Assembly (NCBI GenBank): GCA_024635585.1
Contig: JAGXIP010000274.1
Coordinates: 1 to 40,326, forward strand
Source of the DNA: Saccharicrinis sp.
GTDB taxonomy: Bacteria; Bacteroidota; Bacteroidia; Bacteroidales; Marinilabiliaceae
Direction: 5' to 3'
DNA length: 40,326 bases
The notes beneath the pieces are model-generated. The model was not told where the DNA came from. It was given only the letters and a program-made list of their open reading frames with translations, and searched no databases. Position 1 is the stretch's first letter. Each line of letters begins with the position of its first letter. Positions 1-8,941 of the stretch are shown piece after piece. A program made the position numbers and the translations under genes.

Positions 1-24
1 AGCAATTTACTTCTTTTTATAATA

Positions 25-732
25 TTAAATGGCGTTTTTGTTAATAAATGATATTTCTTCAAATGAATCAGAAACTGCATATATTTCATAACCATGATCA
101 TTCAATTTCTGAATAGCTTGTTTTGTCTTAAGTGTTCCATTTTCGAAAAATCTATCGTGAAATTCGATTAGAATTTGAGTAATTGAAATTTTTGAGGATA
201 AAATATTTTCTATTACATCATATTCTGACCCTTCAATATCCATCTTCAATACATCAATGTGTTTGTGATTTAATTTATTCATAATATCCTCTAACGATTT
301 CATTACAACATTGACTTTCGCTGCTGTATCCACATTTTTTGTATCAATTAAACTACCCGAAACATATTCAGGATTTTTTGGTAGAAAAAAATCCACAAAT
401 CCACTTTTATTACTAATCCCAAATGTATAAAAATGAAATTTTTCATTGACTTTTTGGCTATTTATCCAATTTATTGATTTTGGAGTTGGGTCAAAACCAA
501 AAACATGACAACCATGTTTTTCAATAATTGCATTATCAAAAGACATATCTTCACCTATTCCAAAAGAATAAATAATAGATTTTTCGTCCAACAAATCAGG
601 ACAAACATAAAAACCCACATACGTATCGCCATACCATACATACTTACATCTTTTAGTTTTTTTAAAATGTCTTACTTTTCCTGTTACCTTGAGAATAAAA
701 TTTTTGATTTTTACTCTGAATCCATGCTTCAT
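25..732 (-). CDS. FkbM family methyltransferase
   Basis: Probable SAM-dependent methyltransferase of the FkbM family, which usually O-methylates sugars or other small acceptors in glycan or natural-product pathways; the substrate cannot be told here. The middle carries a SAM-fold stretch (FGIGEDMSFDNAIIEKHGCHVFGFDPTP) and the family-typical acidic motif DVLKMDIEGSEYDVIE in the C-terminal half. Length of about 235 residues fits the family. The frame stays open to a start at 774, but the extra 14 residues (MCFCREF...) look unlike a natural N-terminus, so I take the ATG at 732. The gene is clearly more AT-rich than its neighbours, as glycan-modification genes gained by transfer often are. No partner glycan genes are inside the window, but the left edge is close. 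Confidence 0.8.
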   Translation of the reverse strand: MKHGFRVKIKNFILKVTGKVRHFKKTKRCKYVWYGDTYVGFYVCPDLLDEKSIIYSFGIGEDMSFDNAIIEKHGCHVFGFDPTPKSINWINSQKVNEKFHFYTFGISNKSGFVDFFLPKNPEYVSGSLIDTKNVDTAAKVNVVMKSLEDIMNKLNHKHIDVLKMDIEGSEYDVIENILSSKISITQILIEFHDRFFENGTLKTKQAIQKLNDHGYEIYAVSDSFEEISFINKNAI

Positions 733-919
733 TGTGATAATTGTTTTACTATTGAATTCCCTGCAAAAACACATCTACATGTAATTACTATTAAGCACCC
801 AATATGGGCAGATAGTTTGACTATGGGAAATTCCGGTGCCAAAAACTTGATTTATTCGGGATGAACTTCCATTCGCAAACTGCAAAAAAGCCAGCTACCC
901 CAACTCTCTCCAGACTCAA

Positions 920-1291
920 CTATACCCCAATAGCCACAACAATATCACTTACACGGTCTAAATGTAGCAGAAGCAGCTTTTCATTTTTCCTACGCAACTC
1001 TAAATGTTCCATAAAATAATCATGGGTTTCGGTAATCGGGAAGTCTTTATTGTAGAATTTCAGTTCTTGTTCTCTAATTTCAATCCGACTTTTAAGCTTA
1101 ATCAAAGCTTCCTTATGCTCTTCAATAGCCAGCAACTCTACCGCATTCAACGATTTATATTTTTCATCTGCCGGCAAATTGGTGTTCCTATTCATGATAA
1201 GATCCACCTCACTCGAAAAAAGATCCAAGCGTTTTTTCCATATTTTATATTCAAATTCTAAATCAACAAGTTGAATTGCTCCGTTTTTCAT
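920..1291 (-). CDS. Hypothetical coiled-coil protein
   Basis: A 123-residue protein that I do not recognise. It is rich in Lys, Glu and Leu, has no signal peptide or membrane segment, and is predicted by eye to be almost wholly helical. Two probable coiled-coil helices (residues ~8-35 and ~50-80) are separated by a short Pro-containing stretch (NTNLPADEKY), followed by a third helix at ~90-120. This suggests a small cytoplasmic helical bundle or adaptor. It stands alone between the FkbM gene and nadC on the same strand, about 120 bp from nadC. A function is not assigned. Confidence 0.6.
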   Translation of the reverse strand: MKNGAIQLVDLEFEYKIWKKRLDLFSSEVDLIMNRNTNLPADEKYKSLNAVELLAIEEHKEALIKLKSRIEIREQELKFYNKDFPITETHDYFMEHLELRRKNEKLLLLHLDRVSDIVVAIGV

Positions 1292-1413
1292 CCGTTTAAA
1301 ATTTTATAAGAGACTGATTTACTAAATATAAGAACACAGAGGCACAGAGTTTCCTTTTTTAACCATTCTCTTGGATATAGGCCCAATGATTATGGGTGTA
1401 TCTGTGATTACAA

Positions 1414-2259
1414 TTATACTGCTTTTAAACTTAAATCCAGACTTTTTATATGATGTGTTAAAGCTCCTACCGAAATATAATCCACACCACACTCGGCGTA
1501 ATCTCTTAGGGTATCCAAGGTAATTCCTCCCGATGACTCCGTCTCGAACCGTCCGTTTATATGCTCAACGGCTTTATGTGTATCAGCGGGGCTAAAATTG
1601 TCGAGCATAATCCTGTTAATCCCTCCCACTTTTAACACCTCGTCCAACTCCTTAAAATCACGCACTTCGACTTCAATTTTAAGATTTTTGTTATTCTTTT
1701 TAAGGTAATCATGCACCATGGCAACCGCTTTGGCTATACCTCCGGCAAAATCAATATGGTTATCTTTAAGCATAACCATATCATACAGCCCCATTCTGTG
1801 ATTTACACCACCTCCAATTTTTACGGCCAACTTTTCAATTTCCCTGAGGCCGGGTGTGGTTTTGCGGGTATCCAATATGCGGGTATGCAGACCTTCCAAC
1901 TTTTTGACATAAACACTGGTTTGGGTAGCTATCCCGCTCATCCTTTGCATTATGTTTAAAACCAAACGTTCGGCCTTCAGAAGGCTAAGCACCTTACCCT
2001 CCACAACAAAGGCAACATCACCGGGTTTTACCTCAGTGCCATCGGTTATAAATACAGCAACATTTAGTTGTGGGTCGAACCTTTCAAAAACTTTTTGCGC
2101 TATTTCCACCCCGGCCAATATCCCGGCTTCTTTCACCAGCAGTTGAGCCTTTCCCACGGCATCTGCGGGAATGCAGGCCTGTGAGGAATGATCGCCATCA
2201 CCAATGTCTTCCAGGATAGCTTTTTCGATAATACCATTGAGCACTTCTTCGTTAATCAT
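1414..2259 (-). CDS. nadC: Nicotinate-nucleotide diphosphorylase (carboxylating), quinolinate phosphoribosyltransferase
   Basis: NadC converts quinolinate and PRPP to nicotinate mononucleotide, CO2 and pyrophosphate, the third step of de novo NAD synthesis in the cytoplasm. The 281-residue length is normal. The N-terminal domain (residues ~1-110) is the QPRTase N-lobe (EDIGDGDHSS). The barrel domain holds the conserved active-site stretch RKTTPGLREIEKLAV followed by GGGVNHRMGLYD and MLKDNHI, and the C-terminal phosphate-binding end (ESSGGITLDTLRDYAECGVDYISVG). Its ATG overlaps the stop of the upstream DUF4783 gene by 8 nt, so the two are likely translationally coupled. nadA and nadB are not in the window. 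Confidence 0.97.
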   Translation of the reverse strand: MINEEVLNGIIEKAILEDIGDGDHSSQACIPADAVGKAQLLVKEAGILAGVEIAQKVFERFDPQLNVAVFITDGTEVKPGDVAFVVEGKVLSLLKAERLVLNIMQRMSGIATQTSVYVKKLEGLHTRILDTRKTTPGLREIEKLAVKIGGGVNHRMGLYDMVMLKDNHIDFAGGIAKAVAMVHDYLKKNNKNLKIEVEVRDFKELDEVLKVGGINRIMLDNFSPADTHKAVEHINGRFETESSGGITLDTLRDYAECGVDYISVGALTHHIKSLDLSLKAV

Positions 2260-2659
2260 TCTGTTCTTCTATTCTTAATTGATGAATATGGGTTTTTGCA
2301 TCCGTATTTTTAGTCAAAAAATAAAAACGATAGGTCATGGATGCCGTTTGATATTTTCCAATGGCAAACGACGAGTTTTCGCGCACGCCCTGATGAATTA
2401 TACTAAAGCTAACAACAGGGTTGTTTTTAAAGAACTCATCAAGCACCAGCTTTGCTTGTACATCACTAAAAACGCCAGATTTTTGAGGGAGCACCAATTC
2501 AATCTTACTGTTAAAATATTCCGCCAACTCATCGGCATCGGCATTTCTGGTTGCCTTAACAATGTCGTCCGGAAACTGAGCACTACTGTTTACCAACATG
2601 GTAAAAAGCAAAGTTACAATTAAGATTCCTTTTAGCTGTGTAAATCTCTGCATATTCAT
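2252..2659 (-). CDS. DUF4783 family secreted protein
   Basis: A 135-residue protein with an N-terminal signal peptide (hydrophobic stretch GILIVTLLFTMLVNSSAQ, cleavage probably after residue ~28). The rest resembles the NTF2-like DUF4783 family of Bacteroidota: an opening helix (DDIVKATRNADADELAEYFNSKIELVLP), then a strand-rich half ending with FAIGKYQTASMTYRFYFLTK. Family members are small exported proteins of unknown role, often next to nadC; that pairing is a family observation from memory. The stop overlaps the nadC start. A start two codons in (2653) is equally possible. It may bind a small ligand in its NTF2-like cavity, but nothing in the sequence proves this. Confidence 0.8.
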   Translation of the reverse strand: MNMQRFTQLKGILIVTLLFTMLVNSSAQFPDDIVKATRNADADELAEYFNSKIELVLPQKSGVFSDVQAKLVLDEFFKNNPVVSFSIIHQGVRENSSFAIGKYQTASMTYRFYFLTKNTDAKTHIHQLRIEEQND

Positions 2660-2814
2660 TTGTTTAACATTTGGTTCAACAAAAATAAACTATTACAAAT
2701 ATCAATCCATCAAATCCGGTTGATTTTGTATTTTTATTTCTTAAAATCTCATCCCAAATTATTCACATTTATGTAATGTATGAATAGTTCAGACTAAAAC
2801 ATATCTTTATACGC

Positions 2815-3288
2815 ATGAAAATAATAATAGTTGTAATAGGTAAAACAGATGAGGCCTACCTGAATACTGGAATTGCCAAATACCTTGATCGCATAAAGCA
2901 TTATATACCGCTTGAGATGAAGGTAATACCTGATTTAAAAAACACCAAAAGTTTATCCGAGGAACAACAAAAAAATAAAGAAGGAGAGCTCATTTTGCAA
3001 CAAATACAGCCTACAGATGAGCTTATTCTTTTGGATGAAGGAGGAAAAATGTTTTCATCGAGAGATTTTGCTGGTTTTATGGAGCAAAAATTGTTACTTG
3101 GCATTAAACGTGTGGTTTTTGTTATTGGTGGCCCTTATGGTTTTTCGATGGATGTATATAATCGTGCCACAGCAAAGATATCTTTGTCAAAGATGACCTT
3201 CTCGCACCAAATGGTACGCCTAATATTTGCCGAACAATTGTACCGTGCTATGACTATTTTAAAGAATCAGCCTTATCATCACGACTGA
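2815..3288 (+). CDS. rlmH: 23S rRNA (pseudouridine-1915-N3) methyltransferase RlmH
   Basis: RlmH uses SAM to methylate N3 of pseudouridine 1915 in helix 69 of 23S rRNA on the assembled 70S ribosome. The 157-residue length is that of the family. The SPOUT knot is visible: LLDEGGKMFSSRDFAGFM in the middle, the SAM-binding loop VFVIGGPYGF, then SLSKMTFSHQMVRLIFAEQLYRA and the characteristic C-terminus PYHHD. It starts at an ATG about 155 bp from the divergent DUF4783-nadC pair. A heptad repeat tract follows the stop directly. Confidence 0.97.
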   Translation: MKIIIVVIGKTDEAYLNTGIAKYLDRIKHYIPLEMKVIPDLKNTKSLSEEQQKNKEGELILQQIQPTDELILLDEGGKMFSSRDFAGFMEQKLLLGIKRVVFVIGGPYGFSMDVYNRATAKISLSKMTFSHQMVRLIFAEQLYRAMTILKNQPYHHD

Positions 3289-3290
3289 AG

Positions 3291-3453
3291 GCTGGGGGCT
3301 GAGGGCGTGGAGCTTGGGGCATAGGGCATGGAGCTTGGGGCATAGGGCATGGAGTTTGGGGCATGGAGCGTAAAGCGTAAAACGTAAAGCGTATAACGTA
3401 CAGCGGAGAGCGTAAAGGATAGGGCATACAACACAATGCATAGAGTGTGGGGC
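3291..3453 (+). repeat. Degenerate heptanucleotide tandem repeat tract, locus 1
   Basis: About 23 units of a 7-bp repeat with consensus GCRTRRR keep one register from 3291 to the end. Units alternate in the first part as GCTTGGG, GCATAGG, GCATGGA (so a 21-bp unit at 3309-3329 is repeated exactly at 3330-3350), then change to GCGTAAA, GCGTATA and GCGGAGA. The open frames on the minus strand here are products of the repeat, not genes. The tract fills the gap between rlmH and the NtrY-like kinase. Confidence 0.85.
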
Positions 3454-3517
3454 AAAAAAGGTATGGAGCGCATAGATTTGAACAAGGTTTAATATAGCAC
3501 AAGCTGAACTATATATA

Positions 3518-6500
3518 ATGCAAAAGTTTAAAAACAAATTTTCAATCAGTTGGCAACACCTGCTTTTTTTCGTTTCGGTATTGCTGGCTTCCTTATTTTC
3601 GTGGGCTTATTACAATTACAACCATCACTCGTTTAATGCACACCGATTTCAGAGTGCCCTACAGCAAAAAAGCAAACAGGCAGATGCCTTTGCCCATAAC
3701 TTTACCCAAAAACTTAAGTCTAACCAAGAGTGGTTTGCCGTTGACTCCACCGAAGCCGACAAGCCAAAAGGCGTTGAATTATTAATATATAAAAACGATT
3801 CGTTGTGCGCTTGGACCAGCGAAGTATTGCCCTTCGAAAACGAAAGCATATCATTATTGAGCCGGAGGGTAGCTAAACTACTCAACACTTGGTACATTAT
3901 TAAAAGAATTCCGTACGATGAGTGGGATATATTTACTTTGGTGAGCATCAAAACAGAATATCCCTACAACAATGATTTTTTGGGCGACACCTACGATATA
4001 ACGCTGCCCCTGATGATATGCCAAGAAGTGAACACCGATAAAAACGCTGAGGGGTTCAAGATGAAGGATGCCGATGACAATTATCTTTTTACGGCACAGG
4101 AATGCGACACACCAAATCCACTTTACGCTAATTGGGCTGTTTTTTTTATTTTTGTAGCTATCATTCTTTACTTGCAGCTGATTATTCACACCATTAAAAA
4201 ACAGCAAACCCGCTTTAATAACAACTTGGTTTTTTTAATAAGTGTATTGATATCAGCAGGTTTTTACTATTTACATGTAAGCTTCTTTTTCCCAAAAATA
4301 TTATTTGTCACCAAACTATTTTCATCCTTATACTTTGGGGCATCCAACTTTTTCCCGAATATGGGTAGCATGCTTATTTTTGCCCTTTTAGTATTTGGTG
4401 GAGCTTTTGTGTTTTATAAATATGTAAAAACACCAGGTTTTGTTCAACAACTACCCTCGTCGGAGATTAAAAAAATTGCAGTAGTTGCCATATCTTTGCT
4501 GAGTTCATTTTTGTTTTGGCATATTCAAAACAACATTGTTACCCTATTGGTTTCGCACTCCGTTTCGGCTCCTATTTTTTTTAAAATAACCGATATTCAA
4601 TCCACAGATGTGGTTCGTTTATTTATCATTAGCTTGCTATGGCTGGCCGCTGTGTTGGTATTGGAAAAAACAGTGAAGGTTTTTTTACCCCAGCTAAGCA
4701 AAAAACAACTTACATGGATAGTGGCCGCTTGCATGTTCCTTGTTGCCCTGTTCAGTTTCGACGTACTGTATATTTTGTCGGTAATAGCCTTTTTGGTTTT
4801 AACTATTATGCTTATTTGGGTGGCACGACGCAAACGCAACCATGCTTATAACACCTTTATTTGGTTTGTTTTTGTATTTGCCCTATATGCCGTTTATACT
4901 TTCTACTACCACAATGTACACAACGAAAGGCAGGAGCGCAAACTGCTGATTGAAAACCTATCATTTAAACTATTGCAGGAGGAAGACCCTTTAACCGAGC
5001 TATTGCTTAAAGAGGTTGAGGACTTGATCAGAACTGATTCGGTTGTGATCCACGAGCTTGGAAAGGTTAATTGCAACTCAGCAAAACTTGAAAAATACAT
5101 AGGGAAAAAATACTTGTTACGCTACCTTAAGAGATACGATTTGCAAGTAATACCATGCTGGCCCGGTAGCGACTTAAAATTAAGCGGTGACGACACGGTA
5201 TATGAGTGTTACGACTATTTTAATGGTTTGCTGGCCGAAAAAGGCACTCAAGTGATGGGAAGCCAGCATTTTTATTTTTTAGAAAACCAAACGGGACAGG
5301 TGACTTATTTTGGCGTTTTTAAATTAAACGAGGGCATCCCCCAAAAGGAAACTTGTATGTACTTAGAATTGGTTTCGAAACCTTTTTTTGAAGGACCTGG
5401 TTATCCGGAATTGTTGCTTTCGGAACGGGAATCGAAACTGCGCGAGCCACTTGTTAATTATTCATACGGCAAATATGTAGATGGTGTTTTAACTCGGCAA
5501 ACAGGTGAATTCCCCTACCCTATCCATTTAGAGCGAATAACCAACATCCATATTGATTTCGCAAATTATATTTTAGAGGATTTTTCGCACATGACGTTTC
5601 ATCCTTCGGAGAATGTATGTTTGGTGTTATCGCTGCCCGTAGTTGGGCCTTCCATGATACTGGTAGCTTTTTCCATATTTTTTATCTCCTTTTTTATTTT
5701 TGGATCGCTCCTGATTCTGACCATCCGTGTACGCAGAGAGCGCTTTATGTATATTTTTTCGGTGCAGGAACGCATACAAATTGCCTTTATTGGTTTGATG
5801 TTGGCCTTACTCATTGTTATTGCGGGTGGGTCGATATGGCAAACCATACACCGATTCGAGATTAAGAATAACCAAATATTATCGGAAAAAACCCGCTCGG
5901 TACTTTTGGAACTGGAGCATAAAATTGGAGGCGAAGAGGCCATCACTCCTGACATGCAGGAGTACTTAACCGATTTATTGAAAAAATTCTCAAACGTTTT
6001 TTACACCGACATTAACTTGTACGATATGCAAGGTCGCTTGTTGGCTACTTCGCGCCCCGAACTTTTCGATCGCGGCCTCTCGGGTCATTTAATGAATTCG
6101 CGGGGCTTTATTGAAATGAGCCAAAAAGGAGAATTGGAATATATTCATCGCGAGTCCATCGGTGAATTGAATTATTTATCGGCTTACATGCCATTTTATA
6201 ATGTAAACAATAAATTGCTAGCCTACTTAAACATGCCTTATTTTGTGGGTACCAGCGAACTTCGCGAAGAAATTTCGTCGTTGGCCATGGCTATTGTTAA
6301 TTTTTATCTGATATTCCTGATCGTGGTAATAGGTTTAACAGTTATTATATCACGTCGTATTACTCACCCCCTTTTGGTGGTGCAAAGCAAATTGAGCGAG
6401 CTAAAACTGGGCGGTAGCAACGAAAAAATAACCTACAAAGGAAACGATGAAATTGGGCAGCTGGTGGAGCAATACAACCGTATGGTAGACGAGCTCTCGG

Positions 6501-7204
6501 CAAGTGCCGAAAAGCTGGCCAAATCGGAACGCGAATCGGCCTGGCGAGAGATGGCACGGCAGATAGCCCACGAAATAAAAAACCCGCTTACCCCCATGAA
6601 ACTAAGTATCCAGTACCTTGAGTTGTCGCGGAAAAATAAGGATGTGGATTTTGACGACAAACTGAAAAAAGTGTCCTCTACCCTGATAGATCAAATAGAC
6701 AAGCTTTCGACCATCGCATCGGAGTTCTCAAATTTTGCTACTATGCCCATTGCCAAACGCAAAAAGATGAACGTGATAGAAGCCCTCCAACAATGTGTGA
6801 TGCTTTACAATCGCTCCGAAGAAACCAATGTACTAATGGACGATAATGGGATTACGCATTTTTTTATCAATGCCGATAGCGAGCAAATGATAAGTGTGTT
6901 TAACAACCTACTGCAAAATGCTATTCAGGCAATACCTCCCAAACGAAAGGGCATTGTAAATGTAACTATTGAACATGTCCAAGACAATATCATCATTAAA
7001 ATAAAAGACAATGGCAAAGGCGTTTCGCCCGAAGCACAGGAAAAACTCTACATCCCCAATTTCACCACCAAATCGACGGGTATGGGACTGGGCTTGGCCA
7101 TTGTTAAAAACATTGTTAAAAACACAGAGGGTAAAATTTGGTTTGAAACACAAGAGAACGTGGGAACTACTTTTTATGTGCAGTTTCCAGCTTATGGGGG
7201 ATAG
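3518..7204 (+). CDS. NtrY-like membrane sensor histidine kinase
   Basis: A 1228-residue integral membrane sensor kinase. The first helix is at residues ~10-30, then an extracytoplasmic part, a multi-helix membrane core (~205-470), a second extracytoplasmic part (~475-720), a helix at ~725-755, another at ~770-795, a sensor stretch (~800-920) and a last helix (~925-945) leading to HAMP (RRITHPLLVVQSKL). The kinase core has H1018 in RQIAHEIKNPLTPMKLS, an N box (FNNLLQNAIQAI), G1 (DNGKGV) and G2 (GMGLGLAIVKNIV). The HEIKNPLTPMK form is that of NtrY/AtoS-type kinases, which normally act with sigma-54 activators. No response regulator is adjacent. Heptad repeats flank both ends of the gene. Ligand unknown. 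Confidence 0.93.
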   Translation: MQKFKNKFSISWQHLLFFVSVLLASLFSWAYYNYNHHSFNAHRFQSALQQKSKQADAFAHNFTQKLKSNQEWFAVDSTEADKPKGVELLIYKNDSLCAWTSEVLPFENESISLLSRRVAKLLNTWYIIKRIPYDEWDIFTLVSIKTEYPYNNDFLGDTYDITLPLMICQEVNTDKNAEGFKMKDADDNYLFTAQECDTPNPLYANWAVFFIFVAIILYLQLIIHTIKKQQTRFNNNLVFLISVLISAGFYYLHVSFFFPKILFVTKLFSSLYFGASNFFPNMGSMLIFALLVFGGAFVFYKYVKTPGFVQQLPSSEIKKIAVVAISLLSSFLFWHIQNNIVTLLVSHSVSAPIFFKITDIQSTDVVRLFIISLLWLAAVLVLEKTVKVFLPQLSKKQLTWIVAACMFLVALFSFDVLYILSVIAFLVLTIMLIWVARRKRNHAYNTFIWFVFVFALYAVYTFYYHNVHNERQERKLLIENLSFKLLQEEDPLTELLLKEVEDLIRTDSVVIHELGKVNCNSAKLEKYIGKKYLLRYLKRYDLQVIPCWPGSDLKLSGDDTVYECYDYFNGLLAEKGTQVMGSQHFYFLENQTGQVTYFGVFKLNEGIPQKETCMYLELVSKPFFEGPGYPELLLSERESKLREPLVNYSYGKYVDGVLTRQTGEFPYPIHLERITNIHIDFANYILEDFSHMTFHPSENVCLVLSLPVVGPSMILVAFSIFFISFFIFGSLLILTIRVRRERFMYIFSVQERIQIAFIGLMLALLIVIAGGSIWQTIHRFEIKNNQILSEKTRSVLLELEHKIGGEEAITPDMQEYLTDLLKKFSNVFYTDINLYDMQGRLLATSRPELFDRGLSGHLMNSRGFIEMSQKGELEYIHRESIGELNYLSAYMPFYNVNNKLLAYLNMPYFVGTSELREEISSLAMAIVNFYLIFLIVVIGLTVIISRRITHPLLVVQSKLSELKLGGSNEKITYKGNDEIGQLVEQYNRMVDELSASAEKLAKSERESAWREMARQIAHEIKNPLTPMKLSIQYLELSRKNKDVDFDDKLKKVSSTLIDQIDKLSTIASEFSNFATMPIAKRKKMNVIEALQQCVMLYNRSEETNVLMDDNGITHFFINADSEQMISVFNNLLQNAIQAIPPKRKGIVNVTIEHVQDNIIIKIKDNGKGVSPEAQEKLYIPNFTTKSTGMGLGLAIVKNIVKNTEGKIWFETQENVGTTFYVQFPAYGG

Positions 7205-7220
7205 GGGCTGGGAGCAGGAA

Positions 7221-7311
7221 GCCTTGACCTTATAGCTTACAGCGTAAAGCGTAAAGAGGGGAGCGGAGATGAAGCGTAAAGCGTATAACGTAATGCGGAG
7301 AGTTGGGAGTG
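7221..7311 (+). repeat. Degenerate heptanucleotide tandem repeat tract, locus 2
   Basis: Starts 17 bp after the kinase stop. Units such as GCTTACA, GCGTAAA, GCGTAAA, GCGGAGA, then after a 4-bp slip GCGTAAA, GCGTATA, ACGTAAT, GCGGAGA. The run GCGTAAAGCGTATAACGTA is shared with locus 1. It lies in the convergent gap between the kinase and the next minus-strand lipoprotein. Confidence 0.75.
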
Positions 7312-7404
7312 AAAAAGAAATAAGATAGAAATAAAGGGAAATAAAGTAATATTATTTTTCAGACCTGTCCGCGTCACAAGACCCGACAGCATCTATCAAT
7401 TATT

Positions 7405-8265
7405 TTAAAAAGCCCTAACGGCACGCACTCCCCAAAGGCCATTTTTAGGCAAGGGCCTGCTAATACCCGATGGTAGTTGGATTACGTAGGCCTGGTCGCT
7501 ATCCGATTGCGAGGAGCTCCAATAGTATTCGGCGCTAAAATCTGCACCACCATTCATAACGGATATTCTTCTGATTGTATGATAATTTTCGGCCGTCTGG
7601 ATCATCAAATCTCTTGCAGGCAGAAACCAATCCGTAAAACAGTTTAAATTTAGGTTAAGGCATAATTCGGCTGCTATGCCGGCCGTGTGGCAGCCTTTTA
7701 CGATATTACCGGTATTTAGCTTGCCCGAACCGGGAATGGTTGCGTCCGCTTTATCCAATTCGGTGCCGCTGCAACCCCATCCGGCTTCTTTGCTTTGATC
7801 TTTAATCGCACAAACAAAGCCGTGGTTTTTAGAATCATCGATATAAAAAACAATGCCTCCTTTATAAAAGTCGCCTTTTTCTAAAGTGCCTGTTGCGTTA
7901 ACTGACAGCGGAACATTTATCCCGTCTGCCGAAACGCTCAATGTTTGCACGGCCACATCATCGCCCAAAGTCCATACCACGCTTGCACTTCCCTGCGTAT
8001 CGCTTATGGCGTTGGGTGCCGACAAGGAACCTTGCGAAACCTCGAAACGGATGGTACTTCCCGCTATCGGGCTTCCGTTTTGATCTACCAATTGTACTTC
8101 AACGGGATCGGGCAGTGCCTCTCCTATCATTGCATTTTGGGTGTCGCCCGATACAAGTATGATGCTGGTTGCCACAGGAGGTTCAGGTTCGTTGTTTTCG
8201 GAGCAAGCCATTATGCCAATGGCCAAGAGCAAAATTGTTAGTGCATTTAAAGATGCATTTTTCAT
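7405..8265 (-). CDS. Lipoprotein with Big-1-like domain and DUF1566 (Lcl C-terminal) domain
   Basis: A 286-residue surface or periplasmic lipoprotein: signal peptide with lipobox IGIMAC (Cys21) followed by an acidic/Pro linker. Residues ~35-130 form an invasin-like (Big-1) Ig domain: VEVQLVDQNGSPIAGSTIRFEVSQGSLS is typical. Residues ~135-286 match DUF1566: GGIVFYIDDSKNHGFVCA, then DWFLPARDLM, and the end YYWSSSQSDSDQAYVI...GVRAVRAF. In this family the C-terminal fold is C-type-lectin-like and often acts in adhesion or sugar recognition; that is family knowledge, not shown here. First of a run of minus-strand lipoprotein genes, so probably a surface-display cluster. Confidence 0.85.
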   Translation of the reverse strand: MKNASLNALTILLLAIGIMACSENNEPEPPVATSIILVSGDTQNAMIGEALPDPVEVQLVDQNGSPIAGSTIRFEVSQGSLSAPNAISDTQGSASVVWTLGDDVAVQTLSVSADGINVPLSVNATGTLEKGDFYKGGIVFYIDDSKNHGFVCAIKDQSKEAGWGCSGTELDKADATIPGSGKLNTGNIVKGCHTAGIAAELCLNLNLNCFTDWFLPARDLMIQTAENYHTIRRISVMNGGADFSAEYYWSSSQSDSDQAYVIQLPSGISRPLPKNGLWGVRAVRAF

Positions 8266-8317
8266 GATTTCTTATTTTTACCCTGAACACGTTTCAGGGG
8301 CTGATTATATTTTGATT

Positions 8318-8941
8318 CTAAGGTTTCAGCTTAAAATGATTCATTACCGCCTCATAATCATAAACATCTACCCCTGCAGATTTTAATCCATTATGTACAT
8401 CAGCACGCCCCGATTTATCAGAAGTATTATTTGATACTTCAATAAGAACAATTCTAAAAGTAATGGTATGGGGAATTTCTTCTTCTGGAATTCGATCAGG
8501 TTCATAGCCGTTCACAGTCTTGGCCAGTAGCAAACTCCCTCCTTAAGAAATATTTATCCAGAGACCAAAGCTGTCCGAGGGGCCGGAAACAAGTGCAATA
8601 TACGGTAGTGGCTTGACGGTGTTCTCCGTACCGTAAACAGAGGTGTAGGATGGTTTAGCATAGGCAAGAATTGCATTTCCACTATCGTAAAAAGAAAACA
8701 AATTAACACCCCCTAGGCTATCCGCCGGGATGTGATATCCTCTATATTCATTATTCCCTCCATAATGTGCGTTTGGGCCCCAATCTTCTTTGGCTATTTG
8801 TATTTCGTATGACCATACATTGGCATTGCCGGCTTCCCTTGTTCGCCCTGTTCACCCTCAGACCCTTGCTCACCTGGTTGTCCCTGCGTTCCTGCTGGGC
8901 CGTCTTTGGCGCAAGAGGCGAATACCTATGTCAACAGGATT
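8318..8941 (-). pseudogene. Headless collagen-like lipoprotein pseudogene
   Basis: The frame can be followed from a lipobox-like stretch VFASC (Cys codon 8911-8913) into collagen-type Gly-X-Y triplets (KDGPAGTQGQPGEQG) and then a C-terminal domain ending in DYEAVMNHFKLKP at 8318. Three lesions are visible. The 5' end is missing or broken: what remains of the hydrophobic core reads PILLT, then a TAG at 8926-8928. One G is missing near 8836, which shifts the frame after GEQGEQG. An in-frame TAA at 8543-8545 follows WINIS. The last 70 codons remain open after that stop. Such collagen-like lipoproteins are common in Bacteroidota, often in tandem arrays. A sequencing error could explain one lesion but hardly all three. 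Confidence 0.8.

Noticed and set aside
505..864. 119-codon plus-strand frame opposite the FkbM gene
   Set aside because: It is the shadow of the FkbM coding frame, with no domain of its own.
1334..1349. ACACAGAGGCACAGAG motif between nadC and the coiled-coil gene
   Set aside because: Short, single copy here, and similar CACAGAG runs occur in many genomes by chance or as simple repeats; no function can be tied to it.
2680..2687. TATTTTTG -7 candidate on the minus strand before the DUF4783 gene
   Set aside because: The nearest TTG elements give spacings of 15 and 23 bp, outside the usual 19-20.
3254..3537. Three overlapping minus-strand frames with Tyr/Ala/Leu/Pro-rich periodic translations
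   Set aside because: They are translations of the heptanucleotide repeat tract in several frames and have no start signal or conserved domain.
8281..8299. CCCTGAA/TTCAGGG hairpin between the collagen-like pseudogene and the DUF1566 lipoprotein
   Set aside because: Good stem, but neither strand has a U tract directly after it; not called as a terminator.
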